Positions 15,265 to 24,103 of a stretch of DNA of 53,934 nt are shown here, piece by piece. The notes under the pieces are model-generated. The model saw only the letters and a list, made by a program, of their open reading frames with translations, searched no databases and was not told the DNA's origin. The position numbers and the translations under genes were made by a program. This stretch comes from an uncultured beta proteobacterium (GTDB lineage: Bacteria; Pseudomonadota; Gammaproteobacteria; Burkholderiales; Rhodocyclaceae), in assembly GCA_903886975.1 (NCBI GenBank), contig CAISOB010000081.1, positions 1-53,934 of the forward strand, read 5' to 3'. The number at the start of each line of letters is the position of its first letter. Within the stretch, counting starts at the first letter, position 1.

Positions 15265-16971
15265 CTACATGCGATCGGTGAGGTCGACGACGCGGCCGAG
15301 TTCCTCGATCGAGGTCGAACCGTCGAGAACGCGCCGCAGACCGTCGTCGGCGAGCGCGACGAAACCCTGGCGATCGGCGAGATGGCGGATTTCGCGCACC
15401 GTGCAGCGGCGCGCGACGAGTTCGTCGAGGTCAGCGTTCATGCGCAGGATTTCCATGATCGCCAGGCGCCCGCGATAGCCCTGGAATTCGCAGCGCTCGC
15501 AGCCGCACGGGCGGTAAATGACCGGTCGCGGCGTGTCGCCGGTACAGCCGAGCAGCCGCGCTTCGTGCGCTTCGGCCTGGTACGAGGTCTTGCAGTGCAC
15601 GCACAGCCGACGCACCAGGCGCTGGGCAATGATGCCGATGATGTTGCCGGACATGATGTCGGGCAGGATGCCGATGTCGAGCAGGCGCGGAATGGCGCCG
15701 ATCGCCGAATTGGTGTGCAGGGTCGAATAGACCTGGTGCCCGGTCATCGCGGCGCGCAGCGCCATTTCGGCGGTGTCGGCGTCGCGAATTTCGCCGACCA
15801 GGATGACGTCGGGATCCTGGCGCATCATCGAGCGGATGCCGTTGGCAAAATCGAGCTTGGCCGCCTCGGCGACCGAAGTCTGGCGCACCAGGGTCATCGG
15901 GTATTCGACCGGGTCTTCGAGGGTCATGATGTTGAGGCCCTCGGAGTTGATATGGTTGAGCACCGAGTAGAGGGTGGTCGTCTTGCCGCTGCCGGTCGGG
16001 CCGGTAACCAGGATGATGCCTTCGGGGCGGGCGATCATCAGTTTCAACTGGTCGAGCTGCTTTTCGGCAAGTCCCAGGCCTTCGAGCGGGACCAGCCCTT
16101 TCTGGCGGTCGAGAATGCGCAGGACGATGTTTTCGCCATGAATCGTCGGCTGCGCCGAGACGCGAAAATCGATCTGCCGGCCGCGCATGCTGAGCGTGAT
16201 GCGCCCGTCCTGCGGCGCGCGCGTTTCGGCGATGTTCATCCCGCTCATCACCTTGACGCGCACCGCCATGGCCGGCCAGTACGACTGGTGCAATGAACGC
16301 ACCTGCCTGAGAATGCCGTCGATGCGGTAGCGGATGCGCAGGAAGCCGATTTCCGGTTCGAAGTGGATGTCGGAGGATTCGCGCTTGACGGCGTCGGTCA
16401 GGATCGAGTCGATCAGACGGACTACCGGCTGGCTGTACTCGTCGGCCGAAGACTGCAGGCCGCGAAAATCGATTTCGCCGGTTTCGATTTCGTGCAGGAT
16501 GCCGTCGATCGACAGTTCGTAGCCATAGGCTTGGTCGATCGCGCGGCCGATCTCGGTTTCGCCGGCAAGCAGCGTGTCGATCTCGAGGTCGCCGCCGGCG
16601 AGGCCGCGGATCTTGTCGAGCGCGACGATGTCGTTGACGTCGGCGAGGGCGAGGGTCAGGCGCCGGTTCTCGGCGTCGTAGTCGAGCGGCAGGAGGTGCA
16701 GGCGTTTGGCCAGATCGCGCGGTACCAGGGCCGGCGCCGAGGGGTCGATGATGGCGTTGGAAAGGTCGATGCTGCGCTTGCCCAGGCTCTCGGAGAGCGC
16801 GTCGCGCAAGGTGGCTTCGGAAACGAAACCGAGCGACACGAGCAGCTTGCCGACCGGCTGGTTGGACTTCATCTGCTCGAGCAGCGCGATGCGCAGCTGG
16901 TCTTCGCTGAGGATGCCCTTGGCGATGAGGACCTGGCCGAGCTGACGCTGACGGGGGACGGAAACGCTCAT
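15265..16971 (-). CDS. mshE: GspE/PilB/MshE-type pilus assembly ATPase
   Basis: The 568-residue protein has an N-terminal MshEN domain (QLGQVLIAKGILSEDQLRIALLEQM, then LLVSLGFVSEATLRDALSE), a known c-di-GMP-binding fold in MshE relatives, and the T2SSE ATPase core. Walker A GPTGSGKTTTLYS is near 323-335, followed by the Asp box (MTLEDPVEYPM), Walker B (ILVGEIRDADTAEMAL) and the His box (HQVYSTLHTNSA). A zinc site with CVHC and CGCERC lies near the C-terminus. It powers pilin polymerisation. The local presence of a GGDEF-EAL protein makes c-di-GMP control of this ATPase plausible. Confidence 0.92.
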   Translation of the reverse strand: MSVSVPRQRQLGQVLIAKGILSEDQLRIALLEQMKSNQPVGKLLVSLGFVSEATLRDALSESLGKRSIDLSNAIIDPSAPALVPRDLAKRLHLLPLDYDAENRRLTLALADVNDIVALDKIRGLAGGDLEIDTLLAGETEIGRAIDQAYGYELSIDGILHEIETGEIDFRGLQSSADEYSQPVVRLIDSILTDAVKRESSDIHFEPEIGFLRIRYRIDGILRQVRSLHQSYWPAMAVRVKVMSGMNIAETRAPQDGRITLSMRGRQIDFRVSAQPTIHGENIVLRILDRQKGLVPLEGLGLAEKQLDQLKLMIARPEGIILVTGPTGSGKTTTLYSVLNHINSEGLNIMTLEDPVEYPMTLVRQTSVAEAAKLDFANGIRSMMRQDPDVILVGEIRDADTAEMALRAAMTGHQVYSTLHTNSAIGAIPRLLDIGILPDIMSGNIIGIIAQRLVRRLCVHCKTSYQAEAHEARLLGCTGDTPRPVIYRPCGCERCEFQGYRGRLAIMEILRMNADLDELVARRCTVREIRHLADRQGFVALADDGLRRVLDGSTSIEELGRVVDLTDRM

Positions 16972-16992
16972 TCGGGCGGACTCAAGTCGGGG

Positions 16993-18246
16993 TCAAGGCT
17001 GCAAGTCGAGCAGGCGGGCCTTTACCTGGTTCCGGTCAAACGCCGGGCTGCCCGCGCCGGCGGCGTTCAGCGCCCGCTGGTAGTACTGCGCGGCCAGCTT
17101 GTTCTGATGCAGGTGATCGAGGCTGACCGCCAGATTGAAAATGATGTCGGCATTGTCAGGTTCGTTCGAGTAGGCGCGGAAATAGGCCTGTTGCGCTTCG
17201 CTCCAGCGCTGCGCTCGCGCATAGACGTTGCCCAGGGCGAAATGCAGGACGGCCGAATCCGGCTGACCGGCGAGGGCGGTCTTGAGGCGGCTTTCCGAAG
17301 CGCCGGGATCGGCCTGGCCGTGCAGATTGATCAGCCCGGCCTGCGCCGTCGCGTCGTTCGGATCGGCTTCGAGGGCGCGCAGGTAGAAGGCCTGCGCCGC
17401 GTCGCTTTGGCCGCGGCGCGCCGCGATCGTGGCGAGGCCGAGCAGGGCGTCGGTGTTCTTGGCGTCGCCGCGCAGGACGAGTTCGTAGTCGCGCTGGGCC
17501 TCGTCGAGCCGTCCGGCCTGCAGGCTGTCGTAGGCTCTTTCGAGCGCCTGGTTTGATTTGGGCTGGCTGCGGATAAGGCGCAGCGGGGTCTCGGGCGTCG
17601 CGGCCGAAGAAGTGGCTGGGTTCTGCACGCGCGCCCGGCGCGGCTCTGGCGCGGCGATCGTCTCGGCAGGCACGGATTCAGGGGCCGCACGCGGCAGCGC
17701 ACGCTGCGCAATCGGCTGAGCGGCCGGCATAGGCTTCGCCGCCTCGGCGGCAGGCAGCGCCGGCAGCGGTGTGCTCGGCAGGCTGATCTGCGCCACGGGC
17801 GTGGGCAGCTGCGGTCGCGCCACTACGCTACCGGAAACGGCTTGCAGTTGCCACCAGAAATAGATTCCAAGTCCGAGCGCGGCGAGCACGGCGAGTCCGA
17901 CGATAAGCCAGAGGGCGATGTGCGGATTCGAGGGCTGCTTGGCGGCGAAAACGTTGCGTGCGGCGCTGCGTTCATTGGCCTCGCTTTGCCGCTCGTCGGC
18001 CGCTCTGGAAAAGGCCGTCGGCGCGTTCCGCCTCGCGGGCGCTTCGCTCGATACGGCGGCGAGGTCGGCGTCGACCGCATCGGCGTGCAGCAACAGGTCG
18101 GGAAGCCGCGAGTGCGGCGGCAGCGGCGATGCGGCGGCCGGCGTAACGGATTCGGCCGAGGTCGTTTGCGGTTGCGGCGAAGCAGGCTCGCCCGCGCGCT
18201 GTTTGGCTTCTTCGGCCTTCTTGAGCGCGTCCATCAGCAGGCTCAT
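16993..18246 (-). CDS. MshN-like TPR protein of the pilus locus
   Basis: The 417-residue protein begins MSLLMDALKKAEEAKQ, typical of MshN/GspB-like proteins, has one membrane helix near 110 (ALWLIVGLAVLAALGLGIYFWW), an Ala/Pro-rich periplasmic linker, and four or five TPR units in the C-terminal half (e.g. AYDSLQAGRLDEAQRDYELVL, LGNVYARAQRWSEAQQAYF). Its ATG overlaps the secretin stop by 4 bp. It probably helps secretin assembly or anchors the complex in the cell wall. The TPR part is clear; the MshN name follows from gene order and the N-terminal motif. Confidence 0.75.
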   Translation of the reverse strand: MSLLMDALKKAEEAKQRAGEPASPQPQTTSAESVTPAAASPLPPHSRLPDLLLHADAVDADLAAVSSEAPARRNAPTAFSRAADERQSEANERSAARNVFAAKQPSNPHIALWLIVGLAVLAALGLGIYFWWQLQAVSGSVVARPQLPTPVAQISLPSTPLPALPAAEAAKPMPAAQPIAQRALPRAAPESVPAETIAAPEPRRARVQNPATSSAATPETPLRLIRSQPKSNQALERAYDSLQAGRLDEAQRDYELVLRGDAKNTDALLGLATIAARRGQSDAAQAFYLRALEADPNDATAQAGLINLHGQADPGASESRLKTALAGQPDSAVLHFALGNVYARAQRWSEAQQAYFRAYSNEPDNADIIFNLAVSLDHLHQNKLAAQYYQRALNAAGAGSPAFDRNQVKARLLDLQP

Positions 18247-20102
18247 TGCAGCGGCTCCCGCTGTTCGGGCAAGGCAAAGGGCTGATAAACCTGGTCCGAC
18301 TTGAAGAAGTCGCGGCCCGGCAAACTTCCCGCAAAGCGGCCGAAATCGCCTTCGATCGAGGCGTCCCTGATGACCGTCGGCCGCAGGACGATGACCAGTT
18401 CCGATTTTGACGAAGCGTTGTTGCGCGTCGTGAAGATTTCACCGAAGAAGGGAATGTCGCCAAGCACGGGGAAGCGCCCGTTCTTGTTGTCCATCCTGTC
18501 CTCCATCAGGCCGCCGAGCACCGCGATGTCGCCGCTTTGGACGCGCAGCATCGATTCGATTTCGCGTGTGCGGATTTGCGGCACAAGGTTCACGATATTG
18601 TTCTTGGCAAGATCCGGATTTGGGTCTTGTTTCAAGTCAGAAATACTTGAGATTGACGGGCGAACGTTGAGCGTAACCATGTCGTCGTCGCCAATCTGCG
18701 CCGTCAGGCTCATGAAGAAACCGATCGAAACCGATTGCGGCGTCGTTGTCGTCGTGGTGATGGCGTTGGTATTCACGTTGCCGGCAGCAATGTCCTGCTT
18801 GACGTTGAAATAAACGTAGTCTTCGGAGACCTTGAGCGTCGCCGTCTGATTGTTAAGAACGGTCAGTTTCGGGCTGGACAGGACTTTGGTCGTACCAAAG
18901 CCTCTGAGCAAATCAACGATACCCTTTAGATCGCCGGAGAAATTTCTATAGGTCAGCTCAAATGGATTGGCCGTGGAGCCGACAGACTTCGTATTTGTCG
19001 CGCTCGACATCGTAAAGCCCGTCTGAGTAGCCACCGTGCCCAGGAATGTCAAGTCAATACCCTGCTGGTAGGTGTCCGAGAGGGCGACTTCAATGATCGT
19101 CGCTTCGATCAGCACCTGTTTCTTTGCGCTGTGCATTACGCGGTCGATGAATTCCTGCACTTTTTCGTGTTGCCGTGCGGTGGCTCGCACCGTGAGGACG
19201 CCCGACTCCGGGCTGGCGATCACCGACGCCGCTTCACGGAAGGTCATGCGCCTGACCACCGTTTCGCCGCTGTTCTGCAGCGCGGCCGGATTCGGGCTGC
19301 CGGCCAGCGTCGGGGCGGCCTGGGCGCCTCGCGCCGTGCTGGCAACAGGCCGCGCTTGCGCGCCGGTACCGGTCGTACTTTGCAAGTTACTCTGCTCCAC
19401 CACGGTTTCGGTCGAGCCTTCCGGGAAGATCTTGTCCGTTTCGTGCAAGAGATCCTTGACATTCTTCTCCAGTGATTCCCAGAAACGGTTCCTCGACTTG
19501 TTTTCAATCTGGATGCGCGAGGTGTTGCCCGTGCCGCCCGCGCCGCCGCCTGCCGTCGTCGACAGCGCGCTGGTCGAGATCTGGGTATTGGTCGAGACGG
19601 TGCCGGTGACGTCGCGGGCGATGTTGATGTAGTCGATCTGATAGCTCTTCAGGAAGGGCGAGTCGGGCATCACCGCAAGATTCGGCCCGTCGAGCTCGAA
19701 GCGCATGTCGACTTGCCTCGCGATGCGGGAGAGCAGCTGCGGCAGCGTCTGGTCGATGGCGTTCAGCGTGACATAGCCGTTGATTCCGGGATGGATATCG
19801 ACATTGATCCTGGCGTCGCGCGCCAGCGCGAACAGCAGGTCCTGCACCCGGACGTTGTTGACCACGACGCTATAGGTTTCCGTCTTGCCGGCGGCTTTCG
19901 GTCGCGGCAGCGAGGCGATGTTCTGTACCGGCTGGGGGATCGTTCCCGGCGTCTTGGCGGCGCTGTCGGCGCGCAGATGGCCTTCCGAGGGGCCGCCGCT
20001 CAGCGTTGTCGGGGTGCAGGCCGCGAGGACCAGCGCGATCAGGATGGCGCCAACTATTCTCAGCATGCTGGGATTCGTCCGATGAGGAGTTGCATTTATC
20101 AT
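18243..20102 (-). CDS. mshL: MshL-type secretin (outer-membrane pilus channel)
   Basis: The 619-residue lipoprotein precursor has a signal sequence ending in the lipobox LVLAAC. A STN domain follows (VVVNNVRVQDLLFALARDARINVDI), then an N1-type domain (VLTVRATARQHEKVQEFIDRV) and the C-terminal secretin domain (SSPKLTVLNNQTATLKV, VPQIRTREIESMLRVQSGDIAVLGGLMEDR, and GDIPFFGEIF, a conserved secretin motif). The Ser/Gly/Thr-rich linker near 160-230 is typical of MshL. ATG 20102 is used; ATG 20066, closer to the signal peptide, is an alternative, and neither has a strong ribosome site. It forms the outer-membrane pore for the fibre. Confidence 0.9.
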   Translation of the reverse strand: MINATPHRTNPSMLRIVGAILIALVLAACTPTTLSGGPSEGHLRADSAAKTPGTIPQPVQNIASLPRPKAAGKTETYSVVVNNVRVQDLLFALARDARINVDIHPGINGYVTLNAIDQTLPQLLSRIARQVDMRFELDGPNLAVMPDSPFLKSYQIDYINIARDVTGTVSTNTQISTSALSTTAGGGAGGTGNTSRIQIENKSRNRFWESLEKNVKDLLHETDKIFPEGSTETVVEQSNLQSTTGTGAQARPVASTARGAQAAPTLAGSPNPAALQNSGETVVRRMTFREAASVIASPESGVLTVRATARQHEKVQEFIDRVMHSAKKQVLIEATIIEVALSDTYQQGIDLTFLGTVATQTGFTMSSATNTKSVGSTANPFELTYRNFSGDLKGIVDLLRGFGTTKVLSSPKLTVLNNQTATLKVSEDYVYFNVKQDIAAGNVNTNAITTTTTTPQSVSIGFFMSLTAQIGDDDMVTLNVRPSISSISDLKQDPNPDLAKNNIVNLVPQIRTREIESMLRVQSGDIAVLGGLMEDRMDNKNGRFPVLGDIPFFGEIFTTRNNASSKSELVIVLRPTVIRDASIEGDFGRFAGSLPGRDFFKSDQVYQPFALPEQREPLQ

Positions 20103-20344
20103 ATCACGCACGGCGTGTCGCGTAGCTTGTTGAACCTATTGATCAGGCAATCCTGTTTCAGTCCGGACGCCCAGCGCAGCGGCAACGGCATCACGACGAA
20201 AAGCGAATTGTCGGAACCGGCAAAAACGGCTGCCCGCTCCGCGCAAACCTTGCGCTCAACGCGCCATCGCGATGGATTTGAAGTTGAATGGAACCCCCTG
20301 TTGCTGACGCCCTGCTGCTTACAACGTCCTTTTCTTGTGCAAGT

Positions 20345-21688
20345 TTAGCGCAACTTGCTGAATGTTCGAATATAAGGACTGCTCGCCGGGGTGATCCGGG
20401 CGACCTTTTGCAGTTCGGCGCTGGCCGCTTCGATCGACGGATAGTCGCCGTAGATGACGCCGAGCCGCTCGCGCCCGCTCAACCGCGAGCGATAAACGCG
20501 AACGAGCTGCGCATCGAGCGCCTTGGTATTGTTTTCCAGGAATGCTTCGACGCCGCGCTGATTATTGCCGTCGGTCGTCAGCAACTGGATGAAATAGTGC
20601 GAGTCGGGCCGGCTCTTTAGCCACGTTTCGCTGGCCGCGAGGCGCTCGGCGAAGCTCGACGGCGCCTCGGGAGCCGCCGCTGGCGCGGCTGCAACCCTGG
20701 CTGTTTCCGGTGGCGCCGCTTCTGGCGTCGCCGCGCTCGCGGCAGCGATTGGGGCTACCGGCTGGGCGGCAGGCGCAGTATGCGGCCGGTAGCTGCCCGC
20801 GACGTAGGCGGTGCCGGCAATCACCGCGACGACCGCGGCCGCGCTGAGCCACTTGCCGTAGCGGCGCTCGCCGTCATGCATCGGATTGAACTGGGCGTCG
20901 CGGATCGCCGCCTTGACCTGTTTGCCGTCGATCTGATGCCGGTCCTCGGCGAACGCCGAGAGCAGCGACTTGTCGGCGAGGATGTTGATGCGCCGGGTGA
21001 GCCCCAGCGAGGCCCGGCTGATCAAATGCAAGGCGCGCGGCGTAAACAGATCGGGGCCGCGATAGCCGGCCGCGCGCAGGCGGAACATCAGGTAGCTGCC
21101 GATTTCGCTGCGGTGCAGAGGCCCGAGGGCGAAGTTGTGCGTGATCCGCTCCTTAAGCGGGCGCATGTTCATCGCCGAGAGGTGCAGATTGAGTTCAGGC
21201 TGGCCGAACAGGACGATATGCAGCAGTTTGTGGCGGTTCGACTCGAGGTTCGAAAGCAGGCGGATTTCTTCGAGCGTCTCGGGTGGCATGGCGTGCGCTT
21301 CATCGATCATCACCACGACCGTGCGACCGGCGGCGTAAATCTCGAGCAGGCGGTCCTGCAAGGCGCGCAACAGCGCGTGGCCATGGTACCCGGGCAGCGG
21401 CGCCCGCAATTCCTCGGCGATGGCGCGCAGAATCTCGTCGCGCGACAACGAAGGGTTGGCGAGGTAGGCGGTCTCGACGTGGGCCGGGAGTTTTTCGAGC
21501 AGCATGCGGCAGAGCATGGTCTTGCCGCTGCCCACTTCGCCGCTCACCTTGACGATGCCTTCGTCACGAGTGATGGCGTAGATCAGGGCTTCGAGGGTCG
21601 CGCCGCGGTTGGCGCCGGAAAAGAAGAATTCGGTATGCGGGGTGATGCGGAAGGGTGCCTCGCGCAGGCCGAAATGTTCAAGATACAT
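20345..21688 (-). CDS. mshM: ExeA/MshM-like AAA ATPase with a C-terminal SPOR-like domain
   Basis: The 447-residue protein starts MYLEHFGLREAPFRITPH, a hallmark of the ExeA/GspA/MshM family. Walker A GEVGSGKT is at 50-57 and Walker B VVVMIDEAH at about 123-131. A membrane helix at about 281-300 is followed by an Ala/Pro-rich periplasmic linker and a C-terminal domain (HYFIQLLTTDGNNQRGVEAFL ... ARITPASSPYIRTF) resembling SPOR peptidoglycan-binding modules. Such ATPases help insert the secretin through the cell wall. It overlaps the regulator gene by 11 bp and is separated from the secretin gene by about 240 bp in which no gene was found. Confidence 0.85.
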   Translation of the reverse strand: MYLEHFGLREAPFRITPHTEFFFSGANRGATLEALIYAITRDEGIVKVSGEVGSGKTMLCRMLLEKLPAHVETAYLANPSLSRDEILRAIAEELRAPLPGYHGHALLRALQDRLLEIYAAGRTVVVMIDEAHAMPPETLEEIRLLSNLESNRHKLLHIVLFGQPELNLHLSAMNMRPLKERITHNFALGPLHRSEIGSYLMFRLRAAGYRGPDLFTPRALHLISRASLGLTRRINILADKSLLSAFAEDRHQIDGKQVKAAIRDAQFNPMHDGERRYGKWLSAAAVVAVIAGTAYVAGSYRPHTAPAAQPVAPIAAASAATPEAAPPETARVAAAPAAAPEAPSSFAERLAASETWLKSRPDSHYFIQLLTTDGNNQRGVEAFLENNTKALDAQLVRVYRSRLSGRERLGVIYGDYPSIEAASAELQKVARITPASSPYIRTFSKLR

Positions 21689-23144
21689 TGCTGCTCCTGA
21701 AAGATTCCATGCGATTGTACAGCGTCGTACGGTTGATCCCGAGCAGGCGCGCGGCCTGGCTGACGTTGCCGTGGGTCAGCCGCAATGCCGATTCGATATA
21801 GCTGCGTTCGGTTTCGGCGAGCAGGCGATCGAGGCTGAAGGTTTCCGGCTGCTGTAGGCGCGCACTGGCCGCGGCAATGATCGCATCGCTTTCGGCACTG
21901 GCCAGCGGCGGCGGCGCGGGCAGCGGGGCGAGCGGCTCGTCCTGCAGGTCGAGTTCGGCTTCGAGCGCGCCCGCCTGCACGATCTGCCCGGGAAATTTCG
22001 CCGTCAGGCGGATGACGATGTTGCGCAGTTCGCGCACGTTGCCGGGGAATGCGTAGCGCGACCACAGCGCGTTGGCCTCGTCGGAAAGAGAAAATGGCGC
22101 TTGCTGCGCCTGCGCCGCATAGCGCTCGCGGAAGTGATCGAGCAGCAACAGCTTGTCGCCTTCCATTTCGCGCAGCGGCGGCACGCTGATCGAAAAGACC
22201 GACAGGCGGTGATAGAGATCGGCGCGGAAATTGCCTGCCCTGATTTCCTTCCTCAGGTCGCGGTTGGTCGCCGCAACGATGCGCGCGCGGCTCACGCGCT
22301 TCTGCGTTTCGCCGACCCGCTGATATTCGCCGTTTTCGAGCACGCGCAAGAGCTTGGCTTGCAGTTCGAGCGGCAGTTCGCCGATTTCGTCGAGGAAGAG
22401 CGTGCCGTCGGCTGCGTCCTCGAAGTAACCCGCGGTTGCCGCCACGGCGCCGGTGAAAGCGCCCTTGGCATAGCCGAACAGCGTCGGCTCGACGAGGTTG
22501 GGCGAGATGGCCGCACAGTTGAGGGCGAAAAAAGGCCGGCCGCTACGATTGGTGTCGTAGTGAAGGCAGCGGCTGGCGATGATTTCCTTGCCGCTGCCCG
22601 ACTCGCCTTCGATGAGGACCGGAAAGGGCGAATCGGCATACTGCTGCAACTGGACCTTGAGCTTCTGGATCGCCGCGCTGTCGCCGATCAGCGGCGAGGT
22701 CGTACGCCCGACGGTGCGTCGCTCGTCGAGCGAACGGTAACTGAGCGCGCGTTGCAGGATTTTGTGCAGGTCGGCCGGGTTGCAGGGTTTGGCGACAAAG
22801 TCGGTGGCCCCCAGCGTGCGCGCGTGGCGGGCATTGCCGTCGTCGCTCTGGCCGGAGAGAACGACGATCTTGATGTCCGGCGCGGCATGCAAGAGATCGA
22901 CGATCAGCGCGAAGCCCTCGTCCGGGCGGTGCGGCAGCGGCGGCAGGCCAAGGTCGAGCAGGGCCGCTTCCGGGAGTCGGCGCAATTGCCGCAGCAATTG
23001 CGTGCAGTGCGGCCGCGAGTGGCTGGTGATGACCTCGAACGCCGTGCTCATCGAAAAACTCAGCGTATCGGATATGAGCGGGTCATCATCGACGATGAGC
23101 AGCAGCGGTTTTTCCGGCGAGGCAGTTTCCGGGGTGGCGGTCAT
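21678..23144 (-). CDS. NtrC-family sigma-54-dependent response regulator
   Basis: The 488-residue protein has an N-terminal receiver domain (acidic VDDDP, phosphoacceptor Asp64 in LLDLGLP, Lys119 in FVAKPC) with a short extra loop after Asp64. The AAA+ activator domain has Walker A GESGSGKE at 180-187, the sigma-54 contact loop GAFTGA at 228-233, Walker B LFLDEIGE at 249-256 and the arginine region FRADLYHRLSVF. The C-terminus is a Fis-type HTH (GNVSQAARLLGINRTTLYNRM). It should activate RpoN promoters, and a good candidate lies upstream of the pilin gene at 5917-5935. No kinase gene is adjacent; the multi-TM kinase at 6013-7773 is the likely partner. It heads the pilus gene series. Confidence 0.93.
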   Translation of the reverse strand: MTATPETASPEKPLLLIVDDDPLISDTLSFSMSTAFEVITSHSRPHCTQLLRQLRRLPEAALLDLGLPPLPHRPDEGFALIVDLLHAAPDIKIVVLSGQSDDGNARHARTLGATDFVAKPCNPADLHKILQRALSYRSLDERRTVGRTTSPLIGDSAAIQKLKVQLQQYADSPFPVLIEGESGSGKEIIASRCLHYDTNRSGRPFFALNCAAISPNLVEPTLFGYAKGAFTGAVAATAGYFEDAADGTLFLDEIGELPLELQAKLLRVLENGEYQRVGETQKRVSRARIVAATNRDLRKEIRAGNFRADLYHRLSVFSISVPPLREMEGDKLLLLDHFRERYAAQAQQAPFSLSDEANALWSRYAFPGNVRELRNIVIRLTAKFPGQIVQAGALEAELDLQDEPLAPLPAPPPLASAESDAIIAAASARLQQPETFSLDRLLAETERSYIESALRLTHGNVSQAARLLGINRTTLYNRMESFRSSNVS

Positions 23145-23252
23145 GTGGTTGTCATGGAAAATGCAAGGCGGTTGGGGAATGACTCTTGTGTATTATTTCA
23201 CAATTCCGTCGAGGACCTCATATTTTGTAAGGCTTGCCGCCTGCTCTTCAGG

Positions 23253-23258
23253 TATAAT
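23253..23258 (+). promoter_or_regulatory. -10 hexamer of the likely mla operon promoter
   Basis: A perfect TATAAT lies 30 nt upstream of the mlaF GTG in the 143-bp gap shared with the divergent regulator gene. No good -35 is found at 16-18 bp (TTGCCG at 23234 is only 13 bp away), so an activator or another factor may be needed. On the left, TTGTG-N8-CACAA forms a small inverted repeat that may serve either gene. Confidence 0.45.
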
Positions 23259-23287
23259 CGCGCTCACTTTTGTCACGGGGTAGTGTT

Positions 23288-24103
23288 GTGCCAGCCGATC
23301 AATTGATTCGAATCAGCAATCTCGACTTTGCTTATGATGAGAGGGCGGTTCTGAATGGAATCAGCATGGAGATCCCGCGTGGCCAACTCGTCGCCATCAT
23401 GGGCAATTCCGGCTGCGGCAAAACGACCCTGCTGCGCCTGATCGGCGGCCAGCTCAAGCCGACCGGCGGCGACTTGTTCGTCGACGGGCAGTCGGTGCCG
23501 CACATGAGCCATTCCGAGCTCTACGCGATGCGCCGGCGCATGGGCATGCTCTTCCAGTTCGGCGCGCTGTTTACCGACATCTCCGTTTTCGACAACGTCG
23601 CCTATCTGATGCGCGAGCATACCAACCTGCCCGAAGAGATGATCCGCGACATGGTGCTGATGAAGCTCAACGCCGTCGGCCTGCGCGGTGCGCACGCGCT
23701 GATGCCGTCCGAACTGTCCGGCGGCATGGCGCGGCGGGTGGCTTTGGCGCGGGCGATCGCCCTCGATCCGATGCTGATCATGTACGACGAACCCTTTGCC
23801 GGCCTCGATCCGATTTCGATGGGCGTCATCGGCAAGCTGATCCGCACGCTCAGCGACGCGCTCGGCGCGACCACGCTGCTGGTCACGCACGACGTCCAGG
23901 AAGCCATGCTGATCGCCGATTACGCCTATTTCATCTCCGACGGGCAGATCGTCACTCAGGGTACGCCCGACGAGATCCGCGCGTCCGGCGATCCTTTCGT
24001 CCATCAATTCGTTTTCGGCGAAGCCGACGGGCCGGTGCACTTCCATTACCCTGCGCCGCCTTTCGCGCAGGAATTGCTGCGGGATGGCGCTTATGGCCGC
24101 TAA
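23288..24103 (+). CDS. mlaF: MlaF, ABC ATPase of the Mla phospholipid transporter
   Basis: The 271-residue ATPase has Walker A GNSGCGKTT, the Q-loop in LFQFGALF, the signature LSGGMARRVALARA, Walker B LIMYDEPFAGLDP and the switch His in LLVTHD. With MlaE, MlaD and MlaB it moves phospholipids between the inner membrane and the periplasmic carrier MlaC to keep outer-membrane asymmetry. GTG 23288 is chosen because GGGG lies 7 nt upstream; the frame is open to 23270. It is the first gene of mlaF-E-D-A-C-B. Confidence 0.95.
   Translation: MPADQLIRISNLDFAYDERAVLNGISMEIPRGQLVAIMGNSGCGKTTLLRLIGGQLKPTGGDLFVDGQSVPHMSHSELYAMRRRMGMLFQFGALFTDISVFDNVAYLMREHTNLPEEMIRDMVLMKLNAVGLRGAHALMPSELSGGMARRVALARAIALDPMLIMYDEPFAGLDPISMGVIGKLIRTLSDALGATTLLVTHDVQEAMLIADYAYFISDGQIVTQGTPDEIRASGDPFVHQFVFGEADGPVHFHYPAPPFAQELLRDGAYGR

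Noticed and set aside
20330..20352. A possible second sigma-54 promoter before the secretin gene (TTGCGC-TAAAC-TTGCA on the minus strand)
   Set aside because: The -12 part is good but the -24 GG is TG, which normally abolishes sigma-54 binding, and no GTGTC dyad lies upstream.
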